Origin: Halorubrum californiense DSM 19288
Lineage (GTDB): Archaea > Halobacteriota > Halobacteria > Halobacteriales > Haloferacaceae
Direction of reading: 5' to 3'
NCBI RefSeq assembly: GCF_000336875.1
Contig: NZ_AOJK01000064.1
Location: 1-58,628, forward strand
Length of the DNA stretch: 58,628 nucleotides
Shown here in pieces: positions 44,129 through 52,169 of the stretch. How positions within the stretch are numbered: position 1 is the first letter of the stretch; each line of letters starts with the position of its first letter. Below the pieces are notes generated by a model. The model was given only the letters and a program-made list of their open reading frames with translations. It was not told the origin of the DNA and searched no databases. The position numbers and the translations under genes are program-made.

Positions 44129-45787
44129 TCAGGAGCCGTCGGCGAGCCACTCGGCAACGTCGTCGCCGACGCGGAGCGCGAGCGCGGCGATGGTGAGCGT
44201 CGGGTTCATCGCGCCGCTCGTCGGGAAGACGGAGCTGGAGGCGATCCAGCAGTTATCGAGGTCGTGCGTCCGGCAGTCGGCGTCGACGACGCCGCGGTCT
44301 GGGTCGTCGCTCATCCGCGTCGTGCCCATGTGGTGGTAGGCGGGACCGGTCGCGTCCGGTCCGGCGACCCACTCGACGTCGGCACCGAGTTCCTCGAGAA
44401 TGGACACCTGAATCTCGTTGGCGCGCTCGATCGTGTCGAGCGCGCGGTCGCCGACGGTCCACTCGATCCGCGGGACCGGGTTCCCGCGGTCGTCGGTGCG
44501 GTCGTCGGCGAGCGTCACGCGGCTCTCGGCGTCGGGAAGCTGCTCGACCAGCCCGCCCATCGCGACGTGGTTCCCGTACCCGTCGCGGAGCCGCTCCGCG
44601 AGCGCGTCGCCCCAGTCGTCGCCCGTGAGGGCCATCTCCACCGGCGAGGGGCCGGCGTAATTGAAGAACTCCAGCTTGAACGGGGCCTGCGACTCGTCGG
44701 CCTCGTCGTAGAACTGGTCGCAGGCGCTGGTGTAGAAGCCGACGTGGTTCTGTCTCGTCGGCTCGTCGAGCGTGCCGCCGGCGCCCACGAACAGGTGGTC
44801 CATGAAGAACTCGCCGACGTGTCCGCTCCCGTTCGCGAGCCCGTCGGGGTACCGGTCTGACGCGGAGAGCAAGAGGAGCCGCGGCGTCTCCACGCCCCCG
44901 GCGGCGACGACGAACGCGTCCGCCTCCTGTCGGTGTCGTTCCCCGTCGGGAGTCGCGTAGACGGCCGCGGTCACCCGGTCGTCGCCGTCGTGTTCCAACT
45001 GTTCGACCGGCGCGCGGTCGATCACCGTCGCGCCCGCCGCCTCGGCGCGCTCGACGTGGACCGTCGCGTCGTACTTCGCGCCGCTCGGACAGACGGGCTG
45101 GCAGGTGCCGTAGCCGACGCAGGGCGAGCGGTCGTCGTACGGTTCCGAGTTGCGCGCGTTGGGCACGGAGTGCATGTCGATCCCGAGCGACTCGCAGGCC
45201 TCGGCGAACAGCGAGTCGCTGTAGGAGGGCTCGAACGGCGGCATCGGGTGGGGCTCCTCGCGGGGCGGCGCGTAGGGGTTGTCCGACGCGCCCGAGACGC
45301 CCAGTTCGCGCTCCGCCTCGGCGTAGTAGGGCCGCAGGTCGTCGTAGTCGATCGGCCAGTCGGGGCCGACGCCGCGCTCGCTCCCGGAGTTGAAATCCTC
45401 CTCGTGGAGCCGCATCACCATCCCCTGCCAGTGGAGCGTCGAGCCGCCGACCCCCTTCACGCGGGCGTGGTTCAGCGGGTACGTCCGGTCGCCGGCGGTC
45501 TCGTGGGCGTCGCGCGCGCCGCCCATGCCCCACACGTCGGGCCGACCGTACGACGGCCGGATCGCCCGCTCCTGCCGGGCGAGCCGATCTTCGGGGTCGA
45601 ACCGCGGCCCGGCGTCGAGGATCACCACGTCGCGGTCGCCGGCGAGCCGGTCGGCGACGAGCGCCCCGGCGGGACCCGCGCCGACGACACAGACGTCGGC
45701 GTCGGCGACGGGCGTTCGATCGATCGCCTCGTCGGCGTCCGCGTCGGCCGCCGACCGCTCGTCACCGACGCTCTCGGCGCCGCTCAC
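44129..45787 (-). CDS. GMC-family FAD dehydrogenase, gluconate-2-dehydrogenase-like large subunit
   Basis: A 552-residue flavoprotein that oxidises a sugar or sugar acid and passes electrons on. FAD-binding GAGPAG is at 36-41, and the GMC C-terminal catalytic region contains HHMGTTRM and NPTLTIAALALR. C223, C229 and C233 (SPCVGYGTCQPVCPSGAKYD) are arranged like the Fe-S ligands of some FAD glucose/gluconate dehydrogenases; a cluster is plausible but unproven. The protein has no signal peptide. The GTG at 45787 overlaps the stop of the small-subunit gene (GTGA), so the two are coupled and the large subunit is probably carried through the Tat system by its partner. Transcribed from iron-box site 5. 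Confidence 0.88.
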   Translation of the reverse strand: MSGAESVGDERSAADADADEAIDRTPVADADVCVVGAGPAGALVADRLAGDRDVVILDAGPRFDPEDRLARQERAIRPSYGRPDVWGMGGARDAHETAGDRTYPLNHARVKGVGGSTLHWQGMVMRLHEEDFNSGSERGVGPDWPIDYDDLRPYYAEAERELGVSGASDNPYAPPREEPHPMPPFEPSYSDSLFAEACESLGIDMHSVPNARNSEPYDDRSPCVGYGTCQPVCPSGAKYDATVHVERAEAAGATVIDRAPVEQLEHDGDDRVTAAVYATPDGERHRQEADAFVVAAGGVETPRLLLLSASDRYPDGLANGSGHVGEFFMDHLFVGAGGTLDEPTRQNHVGFYTSACDQFYDEADESQAPFKLEFFNYAGPSPVEMALTGDDWGDALAERLRDGYGNHVAMGGLVEQLPDAESRVTLADDRTDDRGNPVPRIEWTVGDRALDTIERANEIQVSILEELGADVEWVAGPDATGPAYHHMGTTRMSDDPDRGVVDADCRTHDLDNCWIASSSVFPTSGAMNPTLTIAALALRVGDDVAEWLADGS

Positions 45788-46329
45788 GGCGGCCCCCGCT
45801 GATAGCTCTCGGCTCCGCCCGGGTGGCCCTGCGGGTTCTCGATGCCGACGAGTTCGCCGCCGGTCGGGGAGGAGTACAGCGCGAGCAGGAGCTCGTTCAC
45901 GACGTAGTACCGGACTCGCTCCGCGGTCGTTCCGTCCGGGTTCTCCTCGGCCACGTCCGCGCCGAGCTCCCGGAGCAGTTCGTCCCGGTCGGCGGGCGAG
46001 AGGTCGGCGACCGGCGCGTCGTCCCACGACCGCGCGGCCGACTCCACCTCGGCGACCGCCGCGCGGATCCCCTCGCCGTGGGGCGACCCGTCGAGCCGGC
46101 CGTCGAGGAACGCCCCGACGAACGAGTCGATCCCGGAGACTGCGTCGGGGTACATCGTCTCCGCGACCGCGGTCATCGCCGTCCGGACCGCCTCGTCGTC
46201 GGGGAGTTCCTCACCGTCTCCCGGTCGGCCGCGCCGCTCGTCGGTCGTCCGACGGACGCCGAGCGCGACGCCGCCGGTCGCGCCGAGCGCGGCCAGCGCG
46301 GCCGTCGCGTCGCGTCGCGTCAGTTCCAT
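45784..46329 (-). CDS. Gluconate 2-dehydrogenase subunit 3-like protein with Tat signal
   Basis: Small subunit (181 residues) of the dehydrogenase complex. It begins with a twin-arginine signal (MELTRRDATAALAALGATGG) that should guide the folded complex across the membrane. The mature part is helical and matches the subunit 3 family (VAETMYPDAVSGIDSFVGAFLDG, then YVVNELLLALYSSPTGGELVGIENPQG). No cytochrome subunit follows. The ATG at 46329 lies eight bases from iron-box site 5, with a TATA-like ATATATGAA about 27 bases upstream on this strand. Confidence 0.88.
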   Translation of the reverse strand: MELTRRDATAALAALGATGGVALGVRRTTDERRGRPGDGEELPDDEAVRTAMTAVAETMYPDAVSGIDSFVGAFLDGRLDGSPHGEGIRAAVAEVESAARSWDDAPVADLSPADRDELLRELGADVAEENPDGTTAERVRYYVVNELLLALYSSPTGGELVGIENPQGHPGGAESYQRGPP

Positions 46330-46336
46330 GGAAGAG

Positions 46337-46352
46337 TTTAGGTGGCCCTAAA
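46337..46352. promoter_or_regulatory. DtxR/IdeR-like operator, site 5
   Basis: TTTAGGTGGCCCTAAA, seven bases before the minus-strand ATG at 46329 and 92 bases before the plus-strand permease ATG at 46445. It lies between the TATA element and start of the dehydrogenase operon and could also affect the permease. Confidence 0.9.
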
Positions 46353-46444
46353 TTCATATATCCGTCGGAGCGCGCTCGCCGGGCGATCGGAACCCCTAAC
46401 GCCGGGCGCGCCCTCGCCTCGACAACTCGACTCTCCCCCGCACA

Positions 46445-48055
46445 ATGTCTCTGCGAACCCGGATCCGCGACCGACTGACCGACGGCGACGACAGGCTCCC
46501 GATCGGGCTCACGCTGCTGTGCGCGGCGATCGCCGCCACCCTCGTGTTCCCGCTCGCGTGGCTCGTCATCGAGGCGGTCGCCGTCGAGCGCGAGCGCGCG
46601 CTCGGACTCCTCTTCAGCGCCGGGACCGCCGACGTACTCGTCAACAGCCTCCTCCTGATGGCTGGCGTCACCGGCTTCTCGATCGCGATCGGCGTGCCCC
46701 TCGCGTACCTCACGGCACGGACAGACCTCCCGTTCCGCCGCTTCTGGTCGGTCGCGGTCGCCCTCCCGCTCGTCGTGCCGAGCTACGTCGGCGCCTTCTC
46801 GTTCGTCTCCGCGTTCGGGCCGCAGGGGGAGTTCCACGAGGTGCTCGCGCCGCTCGGCGTCGAGCGCGTCCCCGAGATATCCGGGCTCTGGGGCTCGATC
46901 CTCGTCATCACGCTGTACACCTACCCGTACGTCTACCTGACGACTCGGGCCGCGCTGCTGTCGTTCGACACGACGCTTTTGGAGGCCGCGCGGACGCTGA
47001 ACCACGGCCGACTCGCGGCGTTCCGCCGGGTGACGCTCCCGACGATCCGGCCCGCGATCGCCGCGGGCTCGCTGCTCGCGGCGCTGTACGCGGTCTCGGA
47101 CTTCGGCACCCCGTCGATCATGCGACTCCCGGTGTTCACCCGGCAGATCTACGTCGAGTACAACGCGTTCGGGCGCGACTACGCCGCGCTGCTCTCCCTC
47201 CAACTGCTCGTCGTGGTGGTCCTCGTGCTCACTCTGGAGTGGGCGGTCCGCTCGGACCGGGAGACGAGCGGCGACGACGCGGGACAGACCGAGGACCGGG
47301 TGTCGCTCGGGCGGTTGCGCTGGCCGGCGACGCTACTCCCCGCCGGCGTGTCCGCGTTCGCGCTGCTGGTGCCGCTGTGGATCCTCGGGCTGTGGCTGGT
47401 CAACTCGGAGGCGGGGCGTCGCCCCTCGCTCGCGTTCGAGCCGATACAGGTGCTCAACTCGGTGTCGGTCTCGGCGGCCGCCGCGGTCGTCGCCGCGCTC
47501 GCCGCCATTCCCATCGCGTACTTCGCCGCGAACCACGACTCGCCGCTCGCGGTCGTGTTCGAGCGGGCGACGTACGTCGGCTTCGCGGTGCCCGGCATCG
47601 TGTTGGCGCTCGCGCTGGTGTACTTCGGCTCCGGGTACGCGCCGTGGATCTACCAGACGCTGCCGCTTTTGATCTTCGCGTACGTCGTCCGGTTCCTCCC
47701 GCAGGCGGTCGGCTCCACCCGGACGTCGATCCTTCAGGTCGACCGCCGGCTCGTCGAGGCCGGACGCACGCTCGGCGAGTCGCCGACCGGCGCGTTCCGC
47801 CGCGTGACGTTCCCGCTCACCCGGTCCGGGATCGTCGCCGGGGCCGCGCTCGTGTTCCTCACGACGATGAAGGAACTGCCCGTCACCCTCGTCCTGCGTC
47901 CGTCCGGCTTCGACACGATCGTCACCCAGATCTGGCGCGCGCAGTCGACCGCGCTCTACCAGTACGCGGTCGTCCCGACGCTCATCCTCCTCGTCATCTC
48001 CGGGCTCTCGATGGTCGTCATCCTCACGCAGGAGGGCGGCGAAGAGGGGCTGTGA
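46445..48055 (+). CDS. Iron(III)-type ABC transporter permease (FbpB-like, two fused domains)
   Basis: Membrane part of a ferric importer: 536 residues with about 12 helices in two homologous halves. Each half carries the ATPase-contact (EAA) loop: LEAARTLNHGRLAAFRRVTLP in the first, and VEAGRTLGESPTGAFRRVTFP in the second. This fused form is typical for FbpB/ThiP permeases. It should pair with the binding protein at 39173. No ABC ATPase lies in the window, so the energising subunit must be encoded elsewhere. No clear TATA or iron box of its own directly before the ATG; site 5 is 92 bases upstream. The stop codon is part of a 38-base duplication. Confidence 0.92.
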   Translation: MSLRTRIRDRLTDGDDRLPIGLTLLCAAIAATLVFPLAWLVIEAVAVERERALGLLFSAGTADVLVNSLLLMAGVTGFSIAIGVPLAYLTARTDLPFRRFWSVAVALPLVVPSYVGAFSFVSAFGPQGEFHEVLAPLGVERVPEISGLWGSILVITLYTYPYVYLTTRAALLSFDTTLLEAARTLNHGRLAAFRRVTLPTIRPAIAAGSLLAALYAVSDFGTPSIMRLPVFTRQIYVEYNAFGRDYAALLSLQLLVVVVLVLTLEWAVRSDRETSGDDAGQTEDRVSLGRLRWPATLLPAGVSAFALLVPLWILGLWLVNSEAGRRPSLAFEPIQVLNSVSVSAAAAVVAALAAIPIAYFAANHDSPLAVVFERATYVGFAVPGIVLALALVYFGSGYAPWIYQTLPLLIFAYVVRFLPQAVGSTRTSILQVDRRLVEAGRTLGESPTGAFRRVTFPLTRSGIVAGAALVFLTTMKELPVTLVLRPSGFDTIVTQIWRAQSTALYQYAVVPTLILLVISGLSMVVILTQEGGEEGL

Positions 48056-48127
48056 GCTGGACCGGGAGTCAGTGGCGGCGACGAAGCGCGTGAGCTGGAC
48101 CGGGAGTCGGGGACGGCGAGCAAGTCG
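48052..48127. repeat. 38-base tandem duplication across the permease stop codon
   Basis: GTGAGCTGGACCGGGAGTC occurs at 48052-48070 and again at 48090-48108, with related sequence filling both 38-base units. The first unit contains the permease TGA. Confidence 0.9.
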
Positions 48128-48160
48128 ACTGCGAGCGACGCTGCGCGACCGCGAACGCGG

Positions 48161-49240
48161 TTAGTCCGCCGTGGACCGCGAGTCGGTCCGCCGCGTCACG
48201 CGGAGCGAGGTGATTGTCGTGTACAGCACCGCGGCGGCGACGACGACCGCCGCGCCGATGACGAGCACCAGCCCGAGCAGTTCGAGCGTCGAGTTGCCCA
48301 GGTACGAGCCGACCTCGCCGATACCCACGGCGATGGAGCCGACCAGCAGCATCCCGCCGAAGTACACCTTGATCTCGTCGGAGTCGACGACGGCGGTCGC
48401 GGCGGAGCCGACGCGCGCGCCGAGCGCGCTGCCGAACAGCAGCGGCGCGACGATGCCGAGGTTGACGCCGCCGCCCTGGCCGTAGAGGTAGCTCCCGAGG
48501 CCGCCCGAGAAGACGATCTCGAACAGGTCGGTGCCGACGGCGACGGGCACGGGGACGCCGATCGCGTAGATCATCGCGGGCATCCGGATGAAGCCGCCGC
48601 CGACGCCGAGGAACCCGGACAGGACGCCGGTCGCGAAGGCGACGGCCGTGATCACCCACGCGGACACGCGGACGTCGCCGCGGAGCGTCACCATCGGCGG
48701 GATCCGAACGGTCCGCTGGATCGTCTTCGCGATCTCCGGGATCTCGTACTCGTCGAGGTCCTTGTCGGCCGCCTCGTGGTCGACGCCGCCGCCCCCGTCG
48801 CCCGTCAGCGCGTCGCGGGTGACCATCGCGCCGACGCCGCCGAGCAGGACGACGTAGGCGACGCTGATGACGCCGCCGGCGAGCCCCATCGATTCGAGGT
48901 AGTAGACGCTCGCGCGCCCGGCCTCGATGCCGATCGTCGTCCCCGTGATCATGATCACGCCGAGCTTGTAGTCGACCTGCCCGAGGTCGTGGTGTTTCAG
49001 GGTCGCGATGACCGCCGTCCCGAAGACGAACGCCATCCCGCTGCCGACCGCCACGGGAGCCGGGTAGTCCAACATGAGCAGGGCCGGCGTGACGAGGAAC
49101 GACCCGCCCATGCCGAAGAACCCGAACAGGACCCCGACGACGAGGCCGAACCCGACGAACAGCGCGAGCATCTCGGGGCTCGTGTCCAGCACGCCGAGCC
49201 CGGCGAGGGCGCCGACGAGGCTATCGAGCACTCGAGTCAC
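48161..49240 (-). CDS. TauE/SafE-family anion exporter
   Basis: A 359-residue membrane protein with about eight to nine helices, in two related halves (VGFGLVVGVLFGFFGMGGSFLVTPALLML and FATGVLSGFLGVGGGFIRMPAMIY, both with the family glycine pattern). The family exports or imports sulfite, sulfoacetate or related anions. A hydrophilic loop of about 50 residues lies in the middle. GTG start at 49240, overlapping the small upstream gene by 20 bases. The sulfur genes that follow from 50.5 kb fit a role in sulfur-anion handling. Confidence 0.9.
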   Translation of the reverse strand: MTRVLDSLVGALAGLGVLDTSPEMLALFVGFGLVVGVLFGFFGMGGSFLVTPALLMLDYPAPVAVGSGMAFVFGTAVIATLKHHDLGQVDYKLGVIMITGTTIGIEAGRASVYYLESMGLAGGVISVAYVVLLGGVGAMVTRDALTGDGGGGVDHEAADKDLDEYEIPEIAKTIQRTVRIPPMVTLRGDVRVSAWVITAVAFATGVLSGFLGVGGGFIRMPAMIYAIGVPVPVAVGTDLFEIVFSGGLGSYLYGQGGGVNLGIVAPLLFGSALGARVGSAATAVVDSDEIKVYFGGMLLVGSIAVGIGEVGSYLGNSTLELLGLVLVIGAAVVVAAAVLYTTITSLRVTRRTDSRSTAD

Positions 49241-49385
49241 CCCCGACGACGAGGTCCATGAGGTACGGCCCGACGAGCCGTTCGAGGCCGCCGTAGCCGG
49301 CGTAGAGGACGAACGCCTCGAAGAGGATCACTCCGATCAGGAGGGCCGTCTCCGGGTCCCAGGTCGGAATCTCTAGTCCTGCCAT
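49221..49385 (-). CDS. Tiny membrane protein coupled to the TauE/SafE exporter (DUF7512-like)
   Basis: A 54-residue protein too short for most gene callers. It has one transmembrane helix (ALLIGVILFEAFVLYAGYGG) after a short acidic N-terminus, then an amphipathic end (LERLVGPYLMDLVVGGDSSAR). Small proteins of this pattern occur before TauE/SafE genes in other haloarchaea; the DUF7512 name is from memory. Its end overlaps the exporter start by 20 bases, so it is probably translated with it and may be a small subunit. Confidence 0.6.
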   Translation of the reverse strand: MAGLEIPTWDPETALLIGVILFEAFVLYAGYGGLERLVGPYLMDLVVGGDSSAR

Positions 49386-49643
49386 CGGTTCACCCTCCGA
49401 CTACCGCACGCGGTAATTCGACTTTGGCACATTTCTGCTCAACTCATCCTACTTGCTTCGAGGGTATAACGGTTTTGGGCTATGAGCACAAGACTATATT
49501 CCGGTAACCTCGTTCGGAGTACCGATAACTTACGGCGAAGGTACGGGGTCGGAACCCGGGCGATCGGTCGGTCGACGCCGCGGGCGCCGAAAGTGTCGGC
49601 CACCGAACAAAACTGTGTTGTCGTCGCTCGCCGAAGTGTCCCC

Positions 49644-50489
49644 ATGAGAGCCCTGTGCGCGACCGACCTGTCGGCCGCCAGCGAGGCGACGATCGAGAAC
49701 GAAACCTGTCTCGACTGCTTGGGTCGCATCGGCGTTCGGACGGTCCACCTCGTCACGGTCGTCCCGGCGAACGTCCACGCCGGGATGCCCGGCGTCGACT
49801 TCGAGGAGCGCCGCCGGCGGGGGCTCGACAGGTACCGGTCGGTGATCGAGGACGCGGGGTTCGGCGTCGAGACGCACGTGGTCCGCGGGACGCCGCACCG
49901 ACGCCTCAACGGGCTCGCCGAGACGGTCCGCGCCGACCTGTCGGTCGTCGGCTCGCGGGGACAGAGTCCGCTGGAGAACCGCGTGATCGGCTCGACCGCG
50001 CGCAACCTCGCGCGGACCACCGTCGTCCCGCTCTTGGTCAACCGCGTCGAGCGCGCGGCCGACGACCCGGACGTCCTCCGCGAGCACCTCTTCAGGCGGA
50101 TCCTCTTCGCCACGGACTTCTCCGAGCACGCCGACCGGGCGTTCGACGCCTTCTCGTACCTCCGGCACGCCACCGAGGAGGCGACGCTCGTCCACGTCCG
50201 GTCGCCGAAGGACGGCGGGCCCACCGACGGCGTCGACCCGGACGAACGGTTGGCCGAGCAGGCGAGCACGCTGGAGGCGTGGGGGATCGAGACGCGGACC
50301 GAGGTCCGCCGCGGCGACCCCGCAGAAGAGATCCTCGCCGCCGAGGCGGCGACGACGCCGTCGACGGTCCTCGTCGGGTCGAAGGGGCGGAGCCGCATTC
50401 GACGGCTCCTGTTGGGCAGCGTCTCGGAGGAGGTCGTCGCGCGCGCCTCGGCCAACGTCTTCCTCGTCCCGCCGCCCCGGGCGGTCTGA
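49644..50489 (+). CDS. Tandem universal stress protein (UspA type)
   Basis: A 281-residue protein made of two Usp domains (about 1-140 and 150-281). The second has the complete nucleotide-binding pattern (ILFATDFSEHADRAF, then VGSKGRSRIRRLLLGSVSEEVV, the G-2x-G-9x-GS type). The first is weaker (VVGSRGQSPLENRVIGSTARNLAR). Likely binds ATP and acts in stress or transport regulation. The ATG at 49644 gives the domain start MRALCATDLS; upstream in-frame codons do not fit. It converges with the PiT-family transporter, 33 bases apart. Confidence 0.88.
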   Translation: MRALCATDLSAASEATIENETCLDCLGRIGVRTVHLVTVVPANVHAGMPGVDFEERRRRGLDRYRSVIEDAGFGVETHVVRGTPHRRLNGLAETVRADLSVVGSRGQSPLENRVIGSTARNLARTTVVPLLVNRVERAADDPDVLREHLFRRILFATDFSEHADRAFDAFSYLRHATEEATLVHVRSPKDGGPTDGVDPDERLAEQASTLEAWGIETRTEVRRGDPAEEILAAEAATTPSTVLVGSKGRSRIRRLLLGSVSEEVVARASANVFLVPPPRAV

Positions 50490-50522
50490 ACTCCCTGCCG
50501 CGCGGGACTGCGTCCCTCGGAG

Positions 50523-51698
50523 CTACAGGAGGAGGAACGCGGTCGCGTACGCGAGCGCGAACGACAGCGCGAACGAGCCCGCCCACGCGCCGACCGTCAC
50601 GCCGATCTTCCGCGCGCCCACCGCGCTCCGTCCGCCCACCGCAGCCCCGCTCCCGATGATCGCGCTGACGACGATCTCGTTGAACGAGACCGGCACGCCG
50701 AGCAGCACCGCCAGCTGCGCGATCAGGAACGACGGGACGAGCGCGGAGATGGAGCGTCGCGGCCCGAGCGACGAGTAGTCCTGCGCGAGCGACTTGATCA
50801 TCCGGGGCGCGCCGGTCCACGAGCCGGCGAGCATCCCCAGCCCGCCGCCGACGAGGACCGCGGTCGCCGAGACCATCCCCACCTCGTCGAGGAGCGGGAG
50901 CAGCGGGCCGACGGCGAGCCCGACCTGGCTCCCGCCCGCGGAGAAGGCCACCAGCGACCCGAGCGCGAGCAGGACCCGCCGCAGCCCGCCCGCCTCGTCG
51001 CGGCGCACGTCCCACCAGACGACGGCCCCGACCGCCAGCGCCGCGCCGGCGGTGATGGCGACGCCCCACGCGATGCCGTCGAGCGCGAGGGCGCGCTGTG
51101 CGAGCCCGCGGACCGTTCCCGGGGCGCCCCCCGCGCCGAGGAAGCTGAACCGGACGTTCGCGAGGACGGCACCGACGAGGCCGGCGAGCGCCGCGACGCA
51201 GTACCGTTCGGGCGCGCCGGGACGCGGGAGGACGCTCGCGATCGCGAAGGCGAGTCCCCCGCCGACGAGCGGCGTCAGCGCCCAGACGGCGGCGATCTGT
51301 TGGTACTTCGCCCAGACCGGCGTCCCGCCGAGCGCGAGTCCGACCCCGATCACCGCGCCGGTCACGGTGAACGCGGTCGCGATCGGGATCCCTGTCGTGA
51401 TGCCGACCGCCATCAACCCCGCACCCAACACGAGCACGAGGATGACCCCTGCGACGGGCAGGCTGATGCCGCCGACGAGGCCGCTGCCGACGGCCTCCGA
51501 GACGTTGCCACCTTGAGTGACGGCGCCGGCGAAGCCGAAGACGCCGACCAGCAGGGCGGCGCGCATCGTCCCGATGGCGTTCGCGCCGACGGCGGGGGCG
51601 AACGGGGTCGCGCCGCTCGACCCGGCACCGATCACCCACGCCATGAAGAGGCTCGCGAGCGCCGCGCCGACGAAGAGGGCGAGGAAAGCGGGGTCCAT
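50523..51698 (-). CDS. PiT-family permease (phosphate, or sulfate/thiosulfate)
   Basis: A 391-residue membrane protein with about ten helices and the duplicated PiT signature: GANAIGTMRAALLVGVFGFAG in the first half, and FNEIVVSAIIGSGAAVGG in the second. PiT proteins import phosphate, but some (CysP of Bacillus) import sulfate or thiosulfate. It is the last gene of an operon with two YeeE/YedE halves and a persulfide dioxygenase, so a sulfur anion is the better guess. Confidence 0.85.
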   Translation of the reverse strand: MDPAFLALFVGAALASLFMAWVIGAGSSGATPFAPAVGANAIGTMRAALLVGVFGFAGAVTQGGNVSEAVGSGLVGGISLPVAGVILVLVLGAGLMAVGITTGIPIATAFTVTGAVIGVGLALGGTPVWAKYQQIAAVWALTPLVGGGLAFAIASVLPRPGAPERYCVAALAGLVGAVLANVRFSFLGAGGAPGTVRGLAQRALALDGIAWGVAITAGAALAVGAVVWWDVRRDEAGGLRRVLLALGSLVAFSAGGSQVGLAVGPLLPLLDEVGMVSATAVLVGGGLGMLAGSWTGAPRMIKSLAQDYSSLGPRRSISALVPSFLIAQLAVLLGVPVSFNEIVVSAIIGSGAAVGGRSAVGARKIGVTVGAWAGSFALSFALAYATAFLLL

Positions 51699-51710
51699 CG
51701 TGGCGAGCCC

Positions 51711-52169
51711 TCAGTCCGCGCCCGCTCGGGCGGCGTCGCGGGCCTCACTCCGGCTCCGCCAGTACCCCTGCGCGTACGCGCCGACGAACATGCCGCCGAG
51801 CGCCCACAGGATCGTGACGTTACCGACGCCGAGGCTGGCGTAGGCGGCGCCCGGACAGATGCCGGAGAGCCCCCAGCCGACGCCGAAGACGGCGCCGCCG
51901 ACGAGGACGTTCCGGTCGAACGGCTTCAGCCGCCGCTCGTAGGGGTCGCCCGTGAGAGGTGCGGTGTCCCGGATCCGCGGGAGCAGCGCGAACGCGACTC
52001 CGGAGACGACCGCGGCCCCGAACATGACGAACGGGAGCCCGAGGTCCTCGAACGTGAGGAAGTTCAACACGACCTCCGGTCGCGCCATGTGGCTGAACCC
52101 GAGCCCGAACCCGAATATCAGGCCGCCGACGAACACCAGCGGCTTGAACAGGGGATGCCGATCCGCCAT
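51711..52169 (-). CDS. YeeE/YedE-family membrane protein, second half (DUF6691-like)
   Basis: A 152-residue protein with about four helices. It holds the family cysteine motif LSGICPGAAYASLG; in thiosulfate transporter TsuA such cysteines line the path for thiosulfate. It begins directly after the stop of the other half-protein, so the two probably form one transporter from split genes. Twelve bases separate it from the PiT gene. Confidence 0.88.
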   Translation of the reverse strand: MADRHPLFKPLVFVGGLIFGFGLGFSHMARPEVVLNFLTFEDLGLPFVMFGAAVVSGVAFALLPRIRDTAPLTGDPYERRLKPFDRNVLVGGAVFGVGWGLSGICPGAAYASLGVGNVTILWALGGMFVGAYAQGYWRSRSEARDAARAGAD

